NCBI GenBank assembly: GCA_963516475.1
Contig: CAUQBR010000001.1
Coordinates: 1-64,000 of the forward strand
Reading direction: 5' to 3'
Source of the DNA: JABCPE02 sp963516475
GTDB lineage: Bacteria; Bacteroidota; Bacteroidia; Flavobacteriales; Weeksellaceae
DNA: 64,000 bases
Each line of letters begins with the position of its first letter. Positions within the stretch are counted from its first letter, which is position 1. Both the position numbers and the translations under genes were made by a program. Below, one piece after another: positions 1-9,315 of this stretch. The notes beneath the pieces are model-generated. The model saw nothing but the letters and a program-made list of their open reading frames with translations, had not been told where the DNA came from and searched no databases.

Positions 1-77
1 CTCCAATGGAACTCTACAAAGCCTTCCGAGGCAGCGAACCAAAAGTAGAAAGCCTCCTAAAAAGGGCATTTGGGTAA
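1..77 (+). CDS. M3-family metallopeptidase, C-terminal end only
   Basis: Only the last 24 codons are present, read in the frame starting at base 3 and ending at TAA 75-77. The peptide ends with ELYKAFRGSEPKVESLLKRA, which matches the C-terminal tail typical of M3 zinc oligopeptidases and peptidyl-dipeptidase Dcp (LYxxFRGREPxxxxLLxR). The catalytic HEXXH region lies outside the window, so whether it is Dcp or an oligopeptidase A type cannot be decided. The call rests on the tail motif alone. Confidence 0.7.
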   Translation, partial: PMELYKAFRGSEPKVESLLKRAFG

Positions 78-162
78 GTTTGAAAATTATTTATAAAAAA
101 TTAATTTTCCAATTGCTTATGAAGTGAAATTTTTCTAATTTCGCACAAAACAAATAGTAGAA

Positions 163-1002
163 ATGAATAAAAATTTAAAGTTTCATATATTTAGATACCA
201 TTTAAATCCTTTATTAAATGGGATTCAACATATAAATGGAGAGGATAAATCAGCTGAAGATTTAAAAAAACTTAAAAACAACATTCTAAATACTACAATC
301 CAAAATTTAAATTATTATAAAGATTCTCGGCATCCACTAAAAATAGAATATGGTGAAGATAATATTTTTGTGATAAAAATAGCACAAAAAAAAATGATCG
401 AACATGTAGAAAATTTTAAAGTTTCTCTAATTTCTAATGAGCCTTTTGTTTATGTATTGATTAACAATAATCCAACTATACAAAAAATTGCTATTAGTGA
501 AAACTCAAATGCTTTCAGTGATCCTAGTGCGGTTAGAACACTTCTTAATAAAATTTTGAATCGTGAACTGTCGGATAAAGGGATCTGTATTAATATTGAA
601 AAAATGTTTAAGAAAGAATCTTTTTGGCAACTTATACATGGAAATCATAAAAAAATACAAGCAATAAACTTTAAATATATAAAGCCCAATCTTGCAAATA
701 TATCTTCTTCTCTTTCAGATATATTTAAAGATTTTTCAAATACCTTAAATAGTCATGAAAGTATAATGGAATTCAAAGCTCCTAAAAATGGTCATTTAGA
801 AAATATAAATGAATCTAATGAAGAAATTAATAGTCTTGTTGATTATATTTCTGAAGGGGGAGGAGAAGCAAAAGTAAAAATAAAGGGGATGAGAACATCT
901 TATTCAACTAAGACTAATCCTATTATTATTAATGTAGATGAGGCAGAAATTAGTGGAACACCAGACCAAATAATAGAAATAATTAAACATGTTTTTTCAT
1001 GA
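163..1002 (+). CDS. hypothetical protein, first gene of an AT-rich two-gene cassette
   Basis: A 279-aa soluble protein that I do not recognise. It starts with a conserved-looking FHIFRYHLNPL segment, has no signal peptide or membrane helix, and carries an acidic, Asn-rich middle (about residues 190-225) before a glycine-rich EGGGEAKVKIKG stretch and a C-terminal segment of alternating beta-like residues. Its stop overlaps the start of the next gene in an ATGA, so the two are probably translationally coupled. Base composition is much more AT-rich than the flanking exporter genes, which suggests transfer. A soluble sensor or antitoxin partner of the downstream membrane protein is possible, but that is inference from the arrangement only. 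Confidence 0.75.
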   Translation: MNKNLKFHIFRYHLNPLLNGIQHINGEDKSAEDLKKLKNNILNTTIQNLNYYKDSRHPLKIEYGEDNIFVIKIAQKKMIEHVENFKVSLISNEPFVYVLINNNPTIQKIAISENSNAFSDPSAVRTLLNKILNRELSDKGICINIEKMFKKESFWQLIHGNHKKIQAINFKYIKPNLANISSSLSDIFKDFSNTLNSHESIMEFKAPKNGHLENINESNEEINSLVDYISEGGGEAKVKIKGMRTSYSTKTNPIIINVDEAEISGTPDQIIEIIKHVFS

Positions 1003-1466
1003 AAATAGCAAAAAACATTTCTTTTTGTATAATAATATCTTTTATAATTTGTTGCCTCTCCAATTATATAAAATCATCTTTTTTGTCTAAATTTTTGACA
1101 GAAAATATTATTACTCTACAAGTAACATTATTAGCTATAAATACTGCCACACTTGGTTTAATTGCTTCTAAAATACAAGAGATATTGGATAGAAATCCCA
1201 CTATTGATTTTGAAAAGACAATAAAAGAAATGAAATTCTCATTAACAGAACAAATTGTACTAATTATTATTAGTTTCCTCTCTTTAGTACTATTAAGCAA
1301 TAATGAAGAAAATATAATAAATTTTGAATACAAAAAATTATTATTAGATACTATTTTATTGGGAGCTTTAATTTATTACATAGATATATTAAGAGATACA
1401 GGAAAGGCTGTTTTTATTGTTATTGATTTAATAAATAAGATTAATAGAAATAGTAAAAATAGTTAA
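999..1466 (+). CDS. small multi-spanning membrane protein, second gene of the cassette
   Basis: A 155-aa protein with about four predicted membrane segments: residues 8-24, 40-57, 83-100 and 112-130, separated by a charged cytoplasmic-like loop (EILDRNPTIDFEKTIKEMK). It overlaps the preceding gene by four bases (ATGA) and ends 13 bases before the convergent MFS gene. No family is recognised. Small membrane proteins coupled to a larger soluble protein are common effectors in abortive-infection and toxin-antitoxin cassettes; that role is conjecture here. The coding sequence is strongly AT-rich. Confidence 0.75.
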   Translation: MKIAKNISFCIIISFIICCLSNYIKSSFLSKFLTENIITLQVTLLAINTATLGLIASKIQEILDRNPTIDFEKTIKEMKFSLTEQIVLIIISFLSLVLLSNNEENIINFEYKKLLLDTILLGALIYYIDILRDTGKAVFIVIDLINKINRNSKNS

Positions 1467-1479
1467 TACTTCTCTATTA

Positions 1480-2631
1480 TTACTCCGTTTTATAAATTTT
1501 ATAATAAAAAACAGTCAGTAGGAAGCCTATTCCTGCCAGCAAAACTCCTACAAGCGAAGGGTAATTGTAAGCCAAGCCCAAACTAAGAGGAATACCGCCC
1601 AAGAACGCCCCCAGAGAGTTTGCGATGTTAAACGCCGCCTGCATAAATGCTGCCGCCATCATTTCCGAGTTTTTGGCTGCGCGAAGCATCAGAATATTAA
1701 GCGGAGAACCTGCCGCCATAGACAGCGCCCCACAAATGAAAGTCAATACCAATGAAGCTGTTTGGTTTTCCGAAAACATAAACACCAAAAACAACGATAC
1801 CACCATCATAAGCAGCAGCAAAACTGTCGCTTTCACAGGAATGATTTTATCCGCAAGTTTCCCGCCGAGATAGTTCCCTACCACCATGCCAGCACCTGCC
1901 AAAACCATCAGATAAGAAATATTTTCTGCTGGAAAACCAGAGACATCCGTAAGCAAAGGAGCAATATAACTAAACCAAGAAAAAAGCCCTCCGAAACCAA
2001 TCGCTGCAATCCCTATGATATGCCACGCCTTGGGTGTTTTGAAAAATTCTAACTCTTGGCGAAGTCCCACATTACGGAGGTTTCCCATTTGAGGAAGCCA
2101 TAATTTTAAAAATAAAACTGTGAGCAGTCCCAAAACCGCCACAATCCCAAAAGCCACTCTCCAACTGACCATATGCCCGATGTAGTTCACCAGCGGAACC
2201 ATCGCAAGATTTGCCACCGTAAGCCCTGAGAACATTGCGGCTATCGCCTGAGCCTGTTTACCCTCTTGTGCTAATCTGGTCGCTACCACAGCTCCCACTC
2301 CAAAAAATGCCCCATGAGGCAGCCCCGACAAAAATCTAAAAGTGAGAAGCGTATAATATTCTGGTGCAATGGCAGAAAGCCCATTGAACACGGTAAATAA
2401 AATCATCAGTGCGATGAGGGTTTTCTTTGGAGGATATTTAGATGAGAATGCCACCAAAATGGGCGCCCCTATAACCACGCCCAACGCATAGGAGGAAATA
2501 AGATATCCTGCCTGCGGAATAGACACGCCCAGCGAATTTGCGACATCTGGAAGCAGTCCCATAATCACAAATTCCGTAGTACCAATTCCTAAACCTCCCA
2601 ACGCCAGAGGAAACAATTTTTTTGAAATCAT
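1480..2631 (-). CDS. MFS efflux transporter, AraJ/DHA1 type
   Basis: A 383-aa protein with about 12 hydrophobic helices. The N-terminus GTTEFVIMGLLPDVANSLGV is the signature of the DHA1 drug/sugar-efflux group that includes AraJ and YdhP, followed by SYALGVVIGAP in helix 2 and RFLSGLPHGAFFGVG in helix 4. It should act as a proton-coupled exporter in the inner membrane; the substrate cannot be told from sequence. Length is normal for the family. The next minus-strand gene upstream, also an exporter, is separated by 84 bases, so co-transcription is possible but not shown. Confidence 0.9.
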   Translation of the reverse strand: MISKKLFPLALGGLGIGTTEFVIMGLLPDVANSLGVSIPQAGYLISSYALGVVIGAPILVAFSSKYPPKKTLIALMILFTVFNGLSAIAPEYYTLLTFRFLSGLPHGAFFGVGAVVATRLAQEGKQAQAIAAMFSGLTVANLAMVPLVNYIGHMVSWRVAFGIVAVLGLLTVLFLKLWLPQMGNLRNVGLRQELEFFKTPKAWHIIGIAAIGFGGLFSWFSYIAPLLTDVSGFPAENISYLMVLAGAGMVVGNYLGGKLADKIIPVKATVLLLLMMVVSLFLVFMFSENQTASLVLTFICGALSMAAGSPLNILMLRAAKNSEMMAAAFMQAAFNIANSLGAFLGGIPLSLGLAYNYPSLVGVLLAGIGFLLTVFYYKIYKTE

Positions 2632-2715
2632 AAATATATTTTTTGGTTAAAAAAAGCTAAAAATACATTGTATTTTAGCTTTGGTTTTGATTATTTATTT
2701 TCTTTAATACAAATT

Positions 2716-3672
2716 TTATTTCTTTTTAAACTGAATATTCATGATAACTATCGCTATCAGAATAAGGACAATTCCTACCCATTGGCTGAAAATAACCGTC
2801 TCGCCCAAGATGAAAAAAGCCATCATCACGGAAACAGGAAGCTCCACAGAACTGATGATACTCCCCAGCCCCAGCCCTGTATGAGGGAAACCTGCATTCA
2901 TAAGCAGTGGCGGAATTATCGTCCCAAAAACAGCAATGACAATTCCCCATTTGGTGAAAATTCCAAAATTAAAATCTTGGATAACATTATTTTCATTTAT
3001 TCCAGAGAAAAGCTCTTTTGCCCATTGGAAATTATTTGGTCCAAACTGAGTGATAAAGCCAAAAACAGCCACTATAACCGCCCCGCCAAAAAGCATGTAG
3101 AGGCTTTTTTTGTGCGGTGCAATGTGAGGAGCAATACGATTAGCAGTAAACATCGTAGTAGTAAAAGATGAAGCCGCAAGTATCCCCCAAACAATCCCTC
3201 GCCAGTCTATATTCAGGTCTGAGTGGAGCAGCTTGGTCGCCAAGACAGTCCCTGTAAGCACCACCGCCACAGAAATGATTTTCTGCATGGATGGAACTAC
3301 TTTATCCAAAAAATATTCCAAAATCACGCCCATCCAGACTGTCTGCATCAGCAGGACTATGGCAATAGAAACATTGATATACCGCACCGCGAGATAATAG
3401 AAAACGCTGGTCATCCCCAGAGAAGTCCCAGCCAGCATGAGTTTGGCAATATCTGATTTAGAAGGGTTTTCGGTGGCTTCTTTATTTTTAAATTTGTAAT
3501 AAAGACCGATGAGAAACATTCCTAAAATCCCAAAAACAAACTGCGAAGCAGTCACCTCCGCTGTGGTATAATTTTCTGAATAGGCAAGTTTCACGAAAGT
3601 TGCCAGCATTCCGTAGCTGGTCGCTCCGAGTCCCACCAAGAGCACTCCCTTTAAAGTATTGTTTTGTGACAT
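2716..3672 (-). CDS. EamA/DMT-superfamily transporter
   Basis: A 318-aa inner-membrane protein with ten hydrophobic helices in two repeated halves, as in EamA (DUF6) permeases. The first repeat begins LVGLGATSYGMLATFVKLAY, and the second contains IISSVELPVSVMMAFFILGE, the usual last-but-one helix motif. DMT proteins of this kind export metabolites or amino acids, but the substrate is not predictable. It lies directly upstream of the MFS gene on the same strand. Length fits the family. Confidence 0.9.
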   Translation of the reverse strand: MSQNNTLKGVLLVGLGATSYGMLATFVKLAYSENYTTAEVTASQFVFGILGMFLIGLYYKFKNKEATENPSKSDIAKLMLAGTSLGMTSVFYYLAVRYINVSIAIVLLMQTVWMGVILEYFLDKVVPSMQKIISVAVVLTGTVLATKLLHSDLNIDWRGIVWGILAASSFTTTMFTANRIAPHIAPHKKSLYMLFGGAVIVAVFGFITQFGPNNFQWAKELFSGINENNVIQDFNFGIFTKWGIVIAVFGTIIPPLLMNAGFPHTGLGLGSIISSVELPVSVMMAFFILGETVIFSQWVGIVLILIAIVIMNIQFKKK

Positions 3673-3770
3673 ATTTTCAGATTTTTTTCAAAAAAAGTCC
3701 GTAAAGATAGGCTTTTTATTTTAAATGAAAATAAAAACAAAAGCCACTCAATAAGAGCGGCAAGGGAAAT

Positions 3771-4919
3771 TTATTTCTCGTCCTCATCGGGAGAGACTTT
3801 TCTTTTGGTTTCTAAATCAGGGCAGACTTGTGTAATTTGTCTTATCCATACCTTAGGAAACTTTTTTTGGGATTTATACTCATTCCCTTCATTATCCAAC
3901 ATATATTCTTCTCCATCTCGTTTAGCTGCATGATATACTCGGTTTCCACAGTCAGCATGATCTTTATACAACAAATCATATATTGCAGGATACAGCACGC
4001 CTTCGGTTGTGGCATAGCCAGATTTATTATTTAGGCTAAGTGAGAAATAACCATTATGAGATCTTATATCATCATATTTTGTAGGAATAATTTCTTCACC
4101 TCTGTCATTTACCAAACCTATTTTGCCATTATTCATTACCTTAAAGAAGGTTCCCAATAAACCACCTCTGCCATACAAAGGGAGAATATCTACTATTTCA
4201 TCATATCTGGGAGAGATAATCTGCTTTCCATCGATATCCAGAAGCTCTTCCTTTCCTTTGTAACCTGCTATGAAATAATTATTTTCAAAATTATATGCAT
4301 AATCATAAATTGGTTCTACTATTGTTTCTTCTGCTCTTGAAATCCCAAACTTCCCATTTTTATAGAAAGGTTTTTCAGCTTTATACTCATCATATTTATA
4401 GAAAGGGAAATATCTTTCTCCTCCAAAACTATCCCCGAAAATAAGAATACTCCCGCCAATATAGGTGTATTTTTCTAATAAAAGACTGTTATTTTTTTTG
4501 TCTAAACCTATTCTCAGCTTATCAATATTAGAACTAGAATAAACTAAAGGAATATAAATATCTTGGTTCGCAAAAGTAATTTCTAAACTTTTTTTCTTTC
4601 GTTTTCCTGTAAAAGTCTTATTTTCAATGACAAGGCTGTCATTCTTTAAAATAGGATAAGTGAGATGCACCTTATTCGGTTCTTCAAATTTCACATCTAC
4701 ATAGTAGGTCGCCTGTATATCTTCATCCATATTAAACAATCTTAGCAAATGTGCTTTTCGCCGATAGGTATCTTTTCCCAGCTCCACATCAGACTTGGCA
4801 TAATACCTGCCATCAAGCTTGCTCAAATCGTCTATTTTAGCAAAATAAGAAGTAAAAAAAGAAGGCGTACACGATACTAACATCAAACCCAATAAGGCAA
4901 AAATAATATCCTTTTTCAT
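3771..4919 (-). CDS. WG-repeat lipoprotein
   Basis: A 382-aa protein with a lipoprotein signal peptide ending in LMLVSC, so Cys17 would be lipidated. The C-terminal half has several WG-type beta repeats: YKNGKFGISRAEETIVEPIYD, then a degenerate unit near DIDGKQIISPRYDEI and another at NNGKIGLVNDRGEEIIPTKYDD. Such repeats are common in exported Bacteroidota proteins of unknown role. The N-terminal ~150 residues show no recognised domain. It is probably anchored to the outer or inner membrane facing the periplasm. Confidence 0.8.
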   Translation of the reverse strand: MKKDIIFALLGLMLVSCTPSFFTSYFAKIDDLSKLDGRYYAKSDVELGKDTYRRKAHLLRLFNMDEDIQATYYVDVKFEEPNKVHLTYPILKNDSLVIENKTFTGKRKKKSLEITFANQDIYIPLVYSSSNIDKLRIGLDKKNNSLLLEKYTYIGGSILIFGDSFGGERYFPFYKYDEYKAEKPFYKNGKFGISRAEETIVEPIYDYAYNFENNYFIAGYKGKEELLDIDGKQIISPRYDEIVDILPLYGRGGLLGTFFKVMNNGKIGLVNDRGEEIIPTKYDDIRSHNGYFSLSLNNKSGYATTEGVLYPAIYDLLYKDHADCGNRVYHAAKRDGEEYMLDNEGNEYKSQKKFPKVWIRQITQVCPDLETKRKVSPDEDEK

Positions 4920-4952
4920 GATATATAAATATAATACAGAACAAAAATAATA

Positions 4953-4978
4953 AAAACCACCTGAATTTAGATGGTTTT
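4953..4978 (-). terminator. intrinsic terminator after the DUF3800 gene
   Basis: The arms AAAACCA and TGGTTTT form a hairpin with further partial pairing inside, and on the minus strand it is followed by a T-rich run. It lies about 50 bases after the stop of the gene at 5028-6167. Confidence 0.6.
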
Positions 4979-5027
4979 AGCTTCAATGATAAATTGAAAT
5001 AAGGGAAAAACCAAATATATTTTAGAT

Positions 5028-6167
5028 TTATTCTATGGATTTTATTATTTTCTTTAATCCTTCATAATCCTTCAAAACATCAGTTTCATTCCCTGTCGCT
5101 AATTTAATAGCATTATTAGCTTCTCTTATTCGATTAAGCATTGGCATAATTACTCTATTTCCATGCTTAATAAAAGATTGTATATCTTCCAATGAAGTCG
5201 GAATTTTATATCCCCGACTACTAGATGCAATAATTACCCCTCTATCTCTTAAATTTCCTATTATTTTACTTCTAAAATATTCTTCATTCATCGGTTTATC
5301 TCTAATTGCATTAACATGTTTCATTAATTCTTTTGTTGAAATATAAGAATTGATGGAGTTCGTTTTTTGTAATAGGAGTAATAAATTTAATAGTTTACAT
5401 TGCTCTTGAACTATCTCATCTGAACTATTTTCATTTTGTTCAAGAAAATCTTGAACTCTAAGAAAACAAACATCTAATATTCTGGCATCAGACACATTAT
5501 CAAAGGTATCTCTTTTGAAATCATTAGAAACAAAAATACGAGGAAAGTGCTCTATATATGTGATTTTTGGTTCCAACAGATTTTTAAAAATTTCACTTTC
5601 ATCCGTTTTTTTTGTTTCATCATAAACATAACCTAATGAACCAGAAATAAAATCTGCCAATTGTATTATTATTGAATTATGACTATTTTGATGTTTAAAT
5701 TCAATACCTCCAAATAATGTTCTAGGGTGTTTTTTACTCACATAATTTTTAAACTCAAGCATGAATTTGTTTGAGCCATGTTCATCCACATTTAATGTTA
5801 TATTATTAAATGTTTTAAATAATTCTTGATAAAGTAAATTGTTAATAAATTTGTAAAAACTTTTCTTATATTGAAACCCTTTTGTTTGTAATTCTCTTTT
5901 ATCTATGATAACAGCAAATATTGAAAAATCTAATTCTTTTATTTCATGTAGAATAAGTTTTCTTCTTCCATGATTTGAAGCTACTTTACTTGATTTTATC
6001 TCTCCTGTCTGAAAGTATTTCCTCCTAATTATTTCTAGCTTTTCTTCTAACTCAATAACTTTTTCAATTCCCTTTACCAAAACACAAGAAACTATAAAAT
6101 GTGAACCTTGTGTTTTAAAATCAAAAGAATTATTACCAAACTCATCTACAAAACCTATAATATCCAT
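5028..6167 (-). CDS. DUF3800 domain protein with C-terminal helical region
   Basis: A 379-aa protein. Residues 1-190 fit DUF3800: an N-terminal strand with FVDEFG (acidic residues D8/E9), a central ITLNVDEHG segment, and QLADFISGSLGY near the end of the domain. This arrangement of acidic residues is like an RNase H-fold nuclease, but catalysis is unproven. Residues from about 230 onward are helical and resemble a winged-helix region (STKELMKHVNAIRD, RSKIIGNLRDRGVI). DUF3800 genes are often found in mobile and defence regions. The gene is AT-rich and directly follows groEL, separated from it by that gene's terminator. Confidence 0.8.
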   Translation of the reverse strand: MDIIGFVDEFGNNSFDFKTQGSHFIVSCVLVKGIEKVIELEEKLEIIRRKYFQTGEIKSSKVASNHGRRKLILHEIKELDFSIFAVIIDKRELQTKGFQYKKSFYKFINNLLYQELFKTFNNITLNVDEHGSNKFMLEFKNYVSKKHPRTLFGGIEFKHQNSHNSIIIQLADFISGSLGYVYDETKKTDESEIFKNLLEPKITYIEHFPRIFVSNDFKRDTFDNVSDARILDVCFLRVQDFLEQNENSSDEIVQEQCKLLNLLLLLQKTNSINSYISTKELMKHVNAIRDKPMNEEYFRSKIIGNLRDRGVIIASSSRGYKIPTSLEDIQSFIKHGNRVIMPMLNRIREANNAIKLATGNETDVLKDYEGLKKIIKSIE

Positions 6168-6191
6168 AATAATTATATTTTTATAAAAAAA

Positions 6192-6212
6192 CTAACAGCA
6201 CAGAGCTGTTAG
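6192..6212 (-). terminator. groEL intrinsic terminator
   Basis: A perfect 8-bp stem CTAACAGC/GCTGTTAG with a 5-base loop is followed on the minus strand by TTTTTTTATAAAAA. It lies just after the groEL stop codon. Confidence 0.85.
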
Positions 6213-6229
6213 CCTTTATAAGTTATTTA

Positions 6230-7858
6230 TTACATCATTCCTGGCATACCGCCTCCCATTGGTGGCATTGGTGGTTCAGGTTTTGGGATTTCTGTGATGA
6301 CACACTCGGTAGTAAGAAGCATACCTGCTACAGATGCCGCGTTTTCTAGGGCTACACGAGTCACCTTCGTAGGGTCTATGATTCCTGCTTCCAGCATATT
6401 TACGAACTCATCTGTTTTTGCATTGTACCCGAAATCAGCCTTACCTTCTGATACTTTCGCTACGATTACAGAGCCTTCGCCGCCTGCATTCGCTACGATT
6501 TGTCTCAGTGGCTCTTCTATCGCTCTTTTCACGATTTTGATACCTGTGTTTTCATCTTGGTTCACTCCGTGAAGATTGTTCAGAGATTCTATCGCTCTTA
6601 CAAGGGCAACTCCTCCACCTGCTACGATACCTTCTTCTACAGCGGCTCTCGTCGCATGTAGTGCATCATCTACTCTATCTTTTTTCTCTTTCATCTCCAC
6701 TTCAGAAGCAGCACCTACATAAAGCACGGCTACACCGCCTGCCAATTTGGCCAATCTTTCTTGAAGTTTTTCTTTGTCATAGTCAGAAGTTGTAGATTCT
6801 AACTGCGCTTTGATTTGGTTTACTCTCGCTTTGATTTGGGCATCATCTCCTGCTCCATTTACGATAGTCGTATTATCTTTGTCAATTACTACTTTTTCAG
6901 CCTTACCAAGAAGCTCGATAGAAGCATTTTCCATAGTGAAACCTCTTTCTTCAGAAATCACTTGTCCGCCTGTAAGGATAGCGATATCTTCTAACATAGC
7001 TTTTCTTCTGTCACCGAAACCAGGCGCTTTCACAGCTGCGATTTTAAGCGAACCTCTTAATTTGTTCACAACCAAAGTTGCCAAAGCCTCGCCTTCTACT
7101 TCTTCGGAGATAATCAATAAAGATTTTCCCTGCTGAGCCACAGGCTCTAAAACTGGAAGCAGCTCCTTCATAGAAGAGATTTTTTTCTCTACTAAAAGAA
7201 TGTACGGGTTGTCCAATTCTGCCACCATTTTGTCTGGATTAGTCACGAAATATGGCGACTGATAACCTCTGTCAAACTGCATCCCTTCCACCACATCTAC
7301 AGTAGTGTCTATTCCTTTCGCTTCCTCTACAGTGATTACACCTTCTTTACCTACTTTCGCGAAAGCATCAGCGATAAGCCCACCGATGGTTTCATCATTG
7401 TTAGCGGAAACAGAAGCTACCTGCTTGATTTTGTCATTATTATCTCCTACTTGCTGAGACTGAGATTTTAGGTTTTCTACCACCGCCGAAACAGCCTTGT
7501 CAATTCCTCTTTTCAGGTCCATTGGGTTTGCTCCTGCTGCCACATTTTTCAGCCCTTCTCTCACGATAGCCTGAGCCAAAACAGTAGCCGTAGTCGTTCC
7601 ATCTCCTGCGATGTCATTAGTTTTAGAAGCTACTTCTTTTACCATCTGAGCACCCATGTTTTCTACTTTGTCTTCCAGCTCGATTTCTTTCGCTACAGAA
7701 ACTCCGTCTTTGGTCACATGCGGAGCGCCGAAAGATTTCTCAATCACTACATTTCGCCCTTTAGGTCCCAATGTCACTTTTACTGCATTCGCCAATGCAT
7801 CTACACCTCTTTTTAATGCGTCTCTTGATTCAATATCAAATTTAATTTCTTTTGCCAT
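6230..7858 (-). CDS. groL: chaperonin GroEL (Hsp60)
   Basis: A full-length 542-aa GroEL. It shows the equatorial ATP-site segments VTLGPKGRNVVIEK and DGTTTATVLAQAI, the hinge and apical domains, and the usual GGM-rich tail (GGGMPGMM). With GroES it forms the ATP-dependent folding chamber in the cytoplasm. The gene is the last of a tight four-gene minus-strand cluster groES, 178-aa protein, aldo/keto reductase, groL with gaps of 14, 36 and 30 bases. A strong terminator follows. No CIRCE operator is visible before groES. Confidence 0.98.
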   Translation of the reverse strand: MAKEIKFDIESRDALKRGVDALANAVKVTLGPKGRNVVIEKSFGAPHVTKDGVSVAKEIELEDKVENMGAQMVKEVASKTNDIAGDGTTTATVLAQAIVREGLKNVAAGANPMDLKRGIDKAVSAVVENLKSQSQQVGDNNDKIKQVASVSANNDETIGGLIADAFAKVGKEGVITVEEAKGIDTTVDVVEGMQFDRGYQSPYFVTNPDKMVAELDNPYILLVEKKISSMKELLPVLEPVAQQGKSLLIISEEVEGEALATLVVNKLRGSLKIAAVKAPGFGDRRKAMLEDIAILTGGQVISEERGFTMENASIELLGKAEKVVIDKDNTTIVNGAGDDAQIKARVNQIKAQLESTTSDYDKEKLQERLAKLAGGVAVLYVGAASEVEMKEKKDRVDDALHATRAAVEEGIVAGGGVALVRAIESLNNLHGVNQDENTGIKIVKRAIEEPLRQIVANAGGEGSVIVAKVSEGKADFGYNAKTDEFVNMLEAGIIDPTKVTRVALENAASVAGMLLTTECVITEIPKPEPPMPPMGGGMPGMM

Positions 7859-7888
7859 TTTTTTAAATTATATTTTAAAGCTATTTTT

Positions 7889-8728
7889 TTAAACAATACT
7901 TAACAAAAATTCTATCATCTCTGGATTTCTGTGGTCAAAAATAAGTGGTTTTCTCTCATCCATCTGGCTGATTATTTCTCTATCTTCGGCTGAAAGCTGA
8001 AAATCAAAAATATCAATATTTTGTGCCATTCTGTCTTTGTTAGCGGATTTCGGAATAAGAATTATATCATTTTCAAATAAATAGCGAAGTGCTACTTGCG
8101 CTACTGATTTTCCATATTTCTCACCGATTTTTTTCAGTACAGGATTATTGAAAAAATCATTTTTTCCCTCTGCAAGAGGCCCCCAAGACATCAGTTTGGT
8201 ATCATGTTTTTTCATAATCTCCTGCAACTCTCTCTGCTGATGGAAAACATGAGTTTCTACCTGATTAACAGCTGGTTTCACCTCAGCGAAATGAGCCAAA
8301 TCCAAATATCTGTCTGCATAAAAATTACTTACACCTATCGCGCGGATTTTTCCTTCTTTATAGGCTTCTTCCATTGCTCTATATGCTCCGTAATAGTCAT
8401 TTATAGGCTGATGAATAAGTAATAAATCTATGTAGTCCGTTTGTAATTTTTCCAAAGATTTGTCAATGGATAATTTCGCTTTTTCATACCCGAAATTACT
8501 TGGCCATATCTTTGTAGTGAGAAAAAATTCTTTTCTATCAATACCACTTTTTTTAACTGCATTTCCTACACCCTCTTCATTTTGGTAGATTTGAGCCGTA
8601 TCAATGGAACGGTATCCTACTGAAATAGCATCAGAAACACATCGCTCACATTCTTCTGGCGAAACCTGAAACACCCCATATCCTAACTGTGGCATTTCTA
8701 CACCATTATTTAAAGTTATTTTTTTCAT
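7889..8728 (-). CDS. aldo/keto reductase
   Basis: A 279-aa AKR of the 2,5-diketo-gluconate reductase type. The catalytic tetrad is visible: Asp in RSIDTAQIY and the Tyr of the same motif, Lys in FLTTKIW, and His in LLLIHQP. The NADPH-binding end is marked by IPKSANKDRMAQN. It should reduce aldehydes or ketones in the cytoplasm with NADPH; the natural substrate is unknown. It sits between a small acidic protein gene and groL, an unusual position inside a chaperonin cluster. Confidence 0.92.
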   Translation of the reverse strand: MKKITLNNGVEMPQLGYGVFQVSPEECERCVSDAISVGYRSIDTAQIYQNEEGVGNAVKKSGIDRKEFFLTTKIWPSNFGYEKAKLSIDKSLEKLQTDYIDLLLIHQPINDYYGAYRAMEEAYKEGKIRAIGVSNFYADRYLDLAHFAEVKPAVNQVETHVFHQQRELQEIMKKHDTKLMSWGPLAEGKNDFFNNPVLKKIGEKYGKSVAQVALRYLFENDIILIPKSANKDRMAQNIDIFDFQLSAEDREIISQMDERKPLIFDHRNPEMIEFLLSIV

Positions 8729-8764
8729 ATTTTTATTTTGAATTTTGTTTTAAACTATCATCTT

Positions 8765-9301
8765 TTATGCAATTTGGACAATTCTACATTTTTCGCAGAG
8801 TGGATAGGATTCCACAAAGTTTTTGATTTTTTCCTTCGCTTCTGCAAAACTTCCATTGATGTAGAAATATAGAGCCGTCTCGGTGCTTCCCTCAAAATAA
8901 GAAGTCACCACTATCTCATCGTTTAGTGCTTCTTCAATATTTTTATAAACTTCGTTGATATCACAGTTCTGATAAACCTCCTCTGGCAGGTCTGTTCCGT
9001 TAATATAAATTGCCAATCCTTCTGCAGTTCCTACTTCTTGGGAAAAATCTTCGCCATATAGTTTAGAACCTTTCGGAATACCGATTTCTTCTAGTTTGTG
9101 TAGTAACTCCTGCACGGCTTCAGGACTATTGAGTTCCAGCTCAATATCACAATACTCCACCTCTCCACTCTTATCCATCATAGTACCACCTCCAGATGTC
9201 GCTCCTAAATTTCCTTCTGATAGAAATTCTTCTATCAAATCCTCCAAATCGTGCCTATCAAAAGGCTGTAATTTAGCATTTAGCTGTAATGTATAGAACA
9301 T
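8765..9301 (-). CDS. acidic hypothetical protein between groES and an aldo/keto reductase
   Basis: A 178-aa soluble, acidic protein without signal peptide or membrane segment. It has a DRHDLEDLIEEFLSEGNLGATSGGGTMM segment near the N-terminus, a middle LYGEDFSQEVGTAEGLAIYING, and ends with YPLCEKCRIVQIA, whose CxxC pair could bind metal or form a disulfide. I do not recognise a family. The 14-base gap to groES and 36-base gap to the reductase suggest co-expression with the chaperonin genes. Confidence 0.8.
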   Translation of the reverse strand: MFYTLQLNAKLQPFDRHDLEDLIEEFLSEGNLGATSGGGTMMDKSGEVEYCDIELELNSPEAVQELLHKLEEIGIPKGSKLYGEDFSQEVGTAEGLAIYINGTDLPEEVYQNCDINEVYKNIEEALNDEIVVTSYFEGSTETALYFYINGSFAEAKEKIKNFVESYPLCEKCRIVQIA

Positions 9302-9315
9302 GATATTTTAATTTT

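Noticed and set aside
1064..1333. Minus-strand reading frame inside the membrane-protein gene
   Set aside because: Antisense shadow of an AT-rich coding sequence; no domain.
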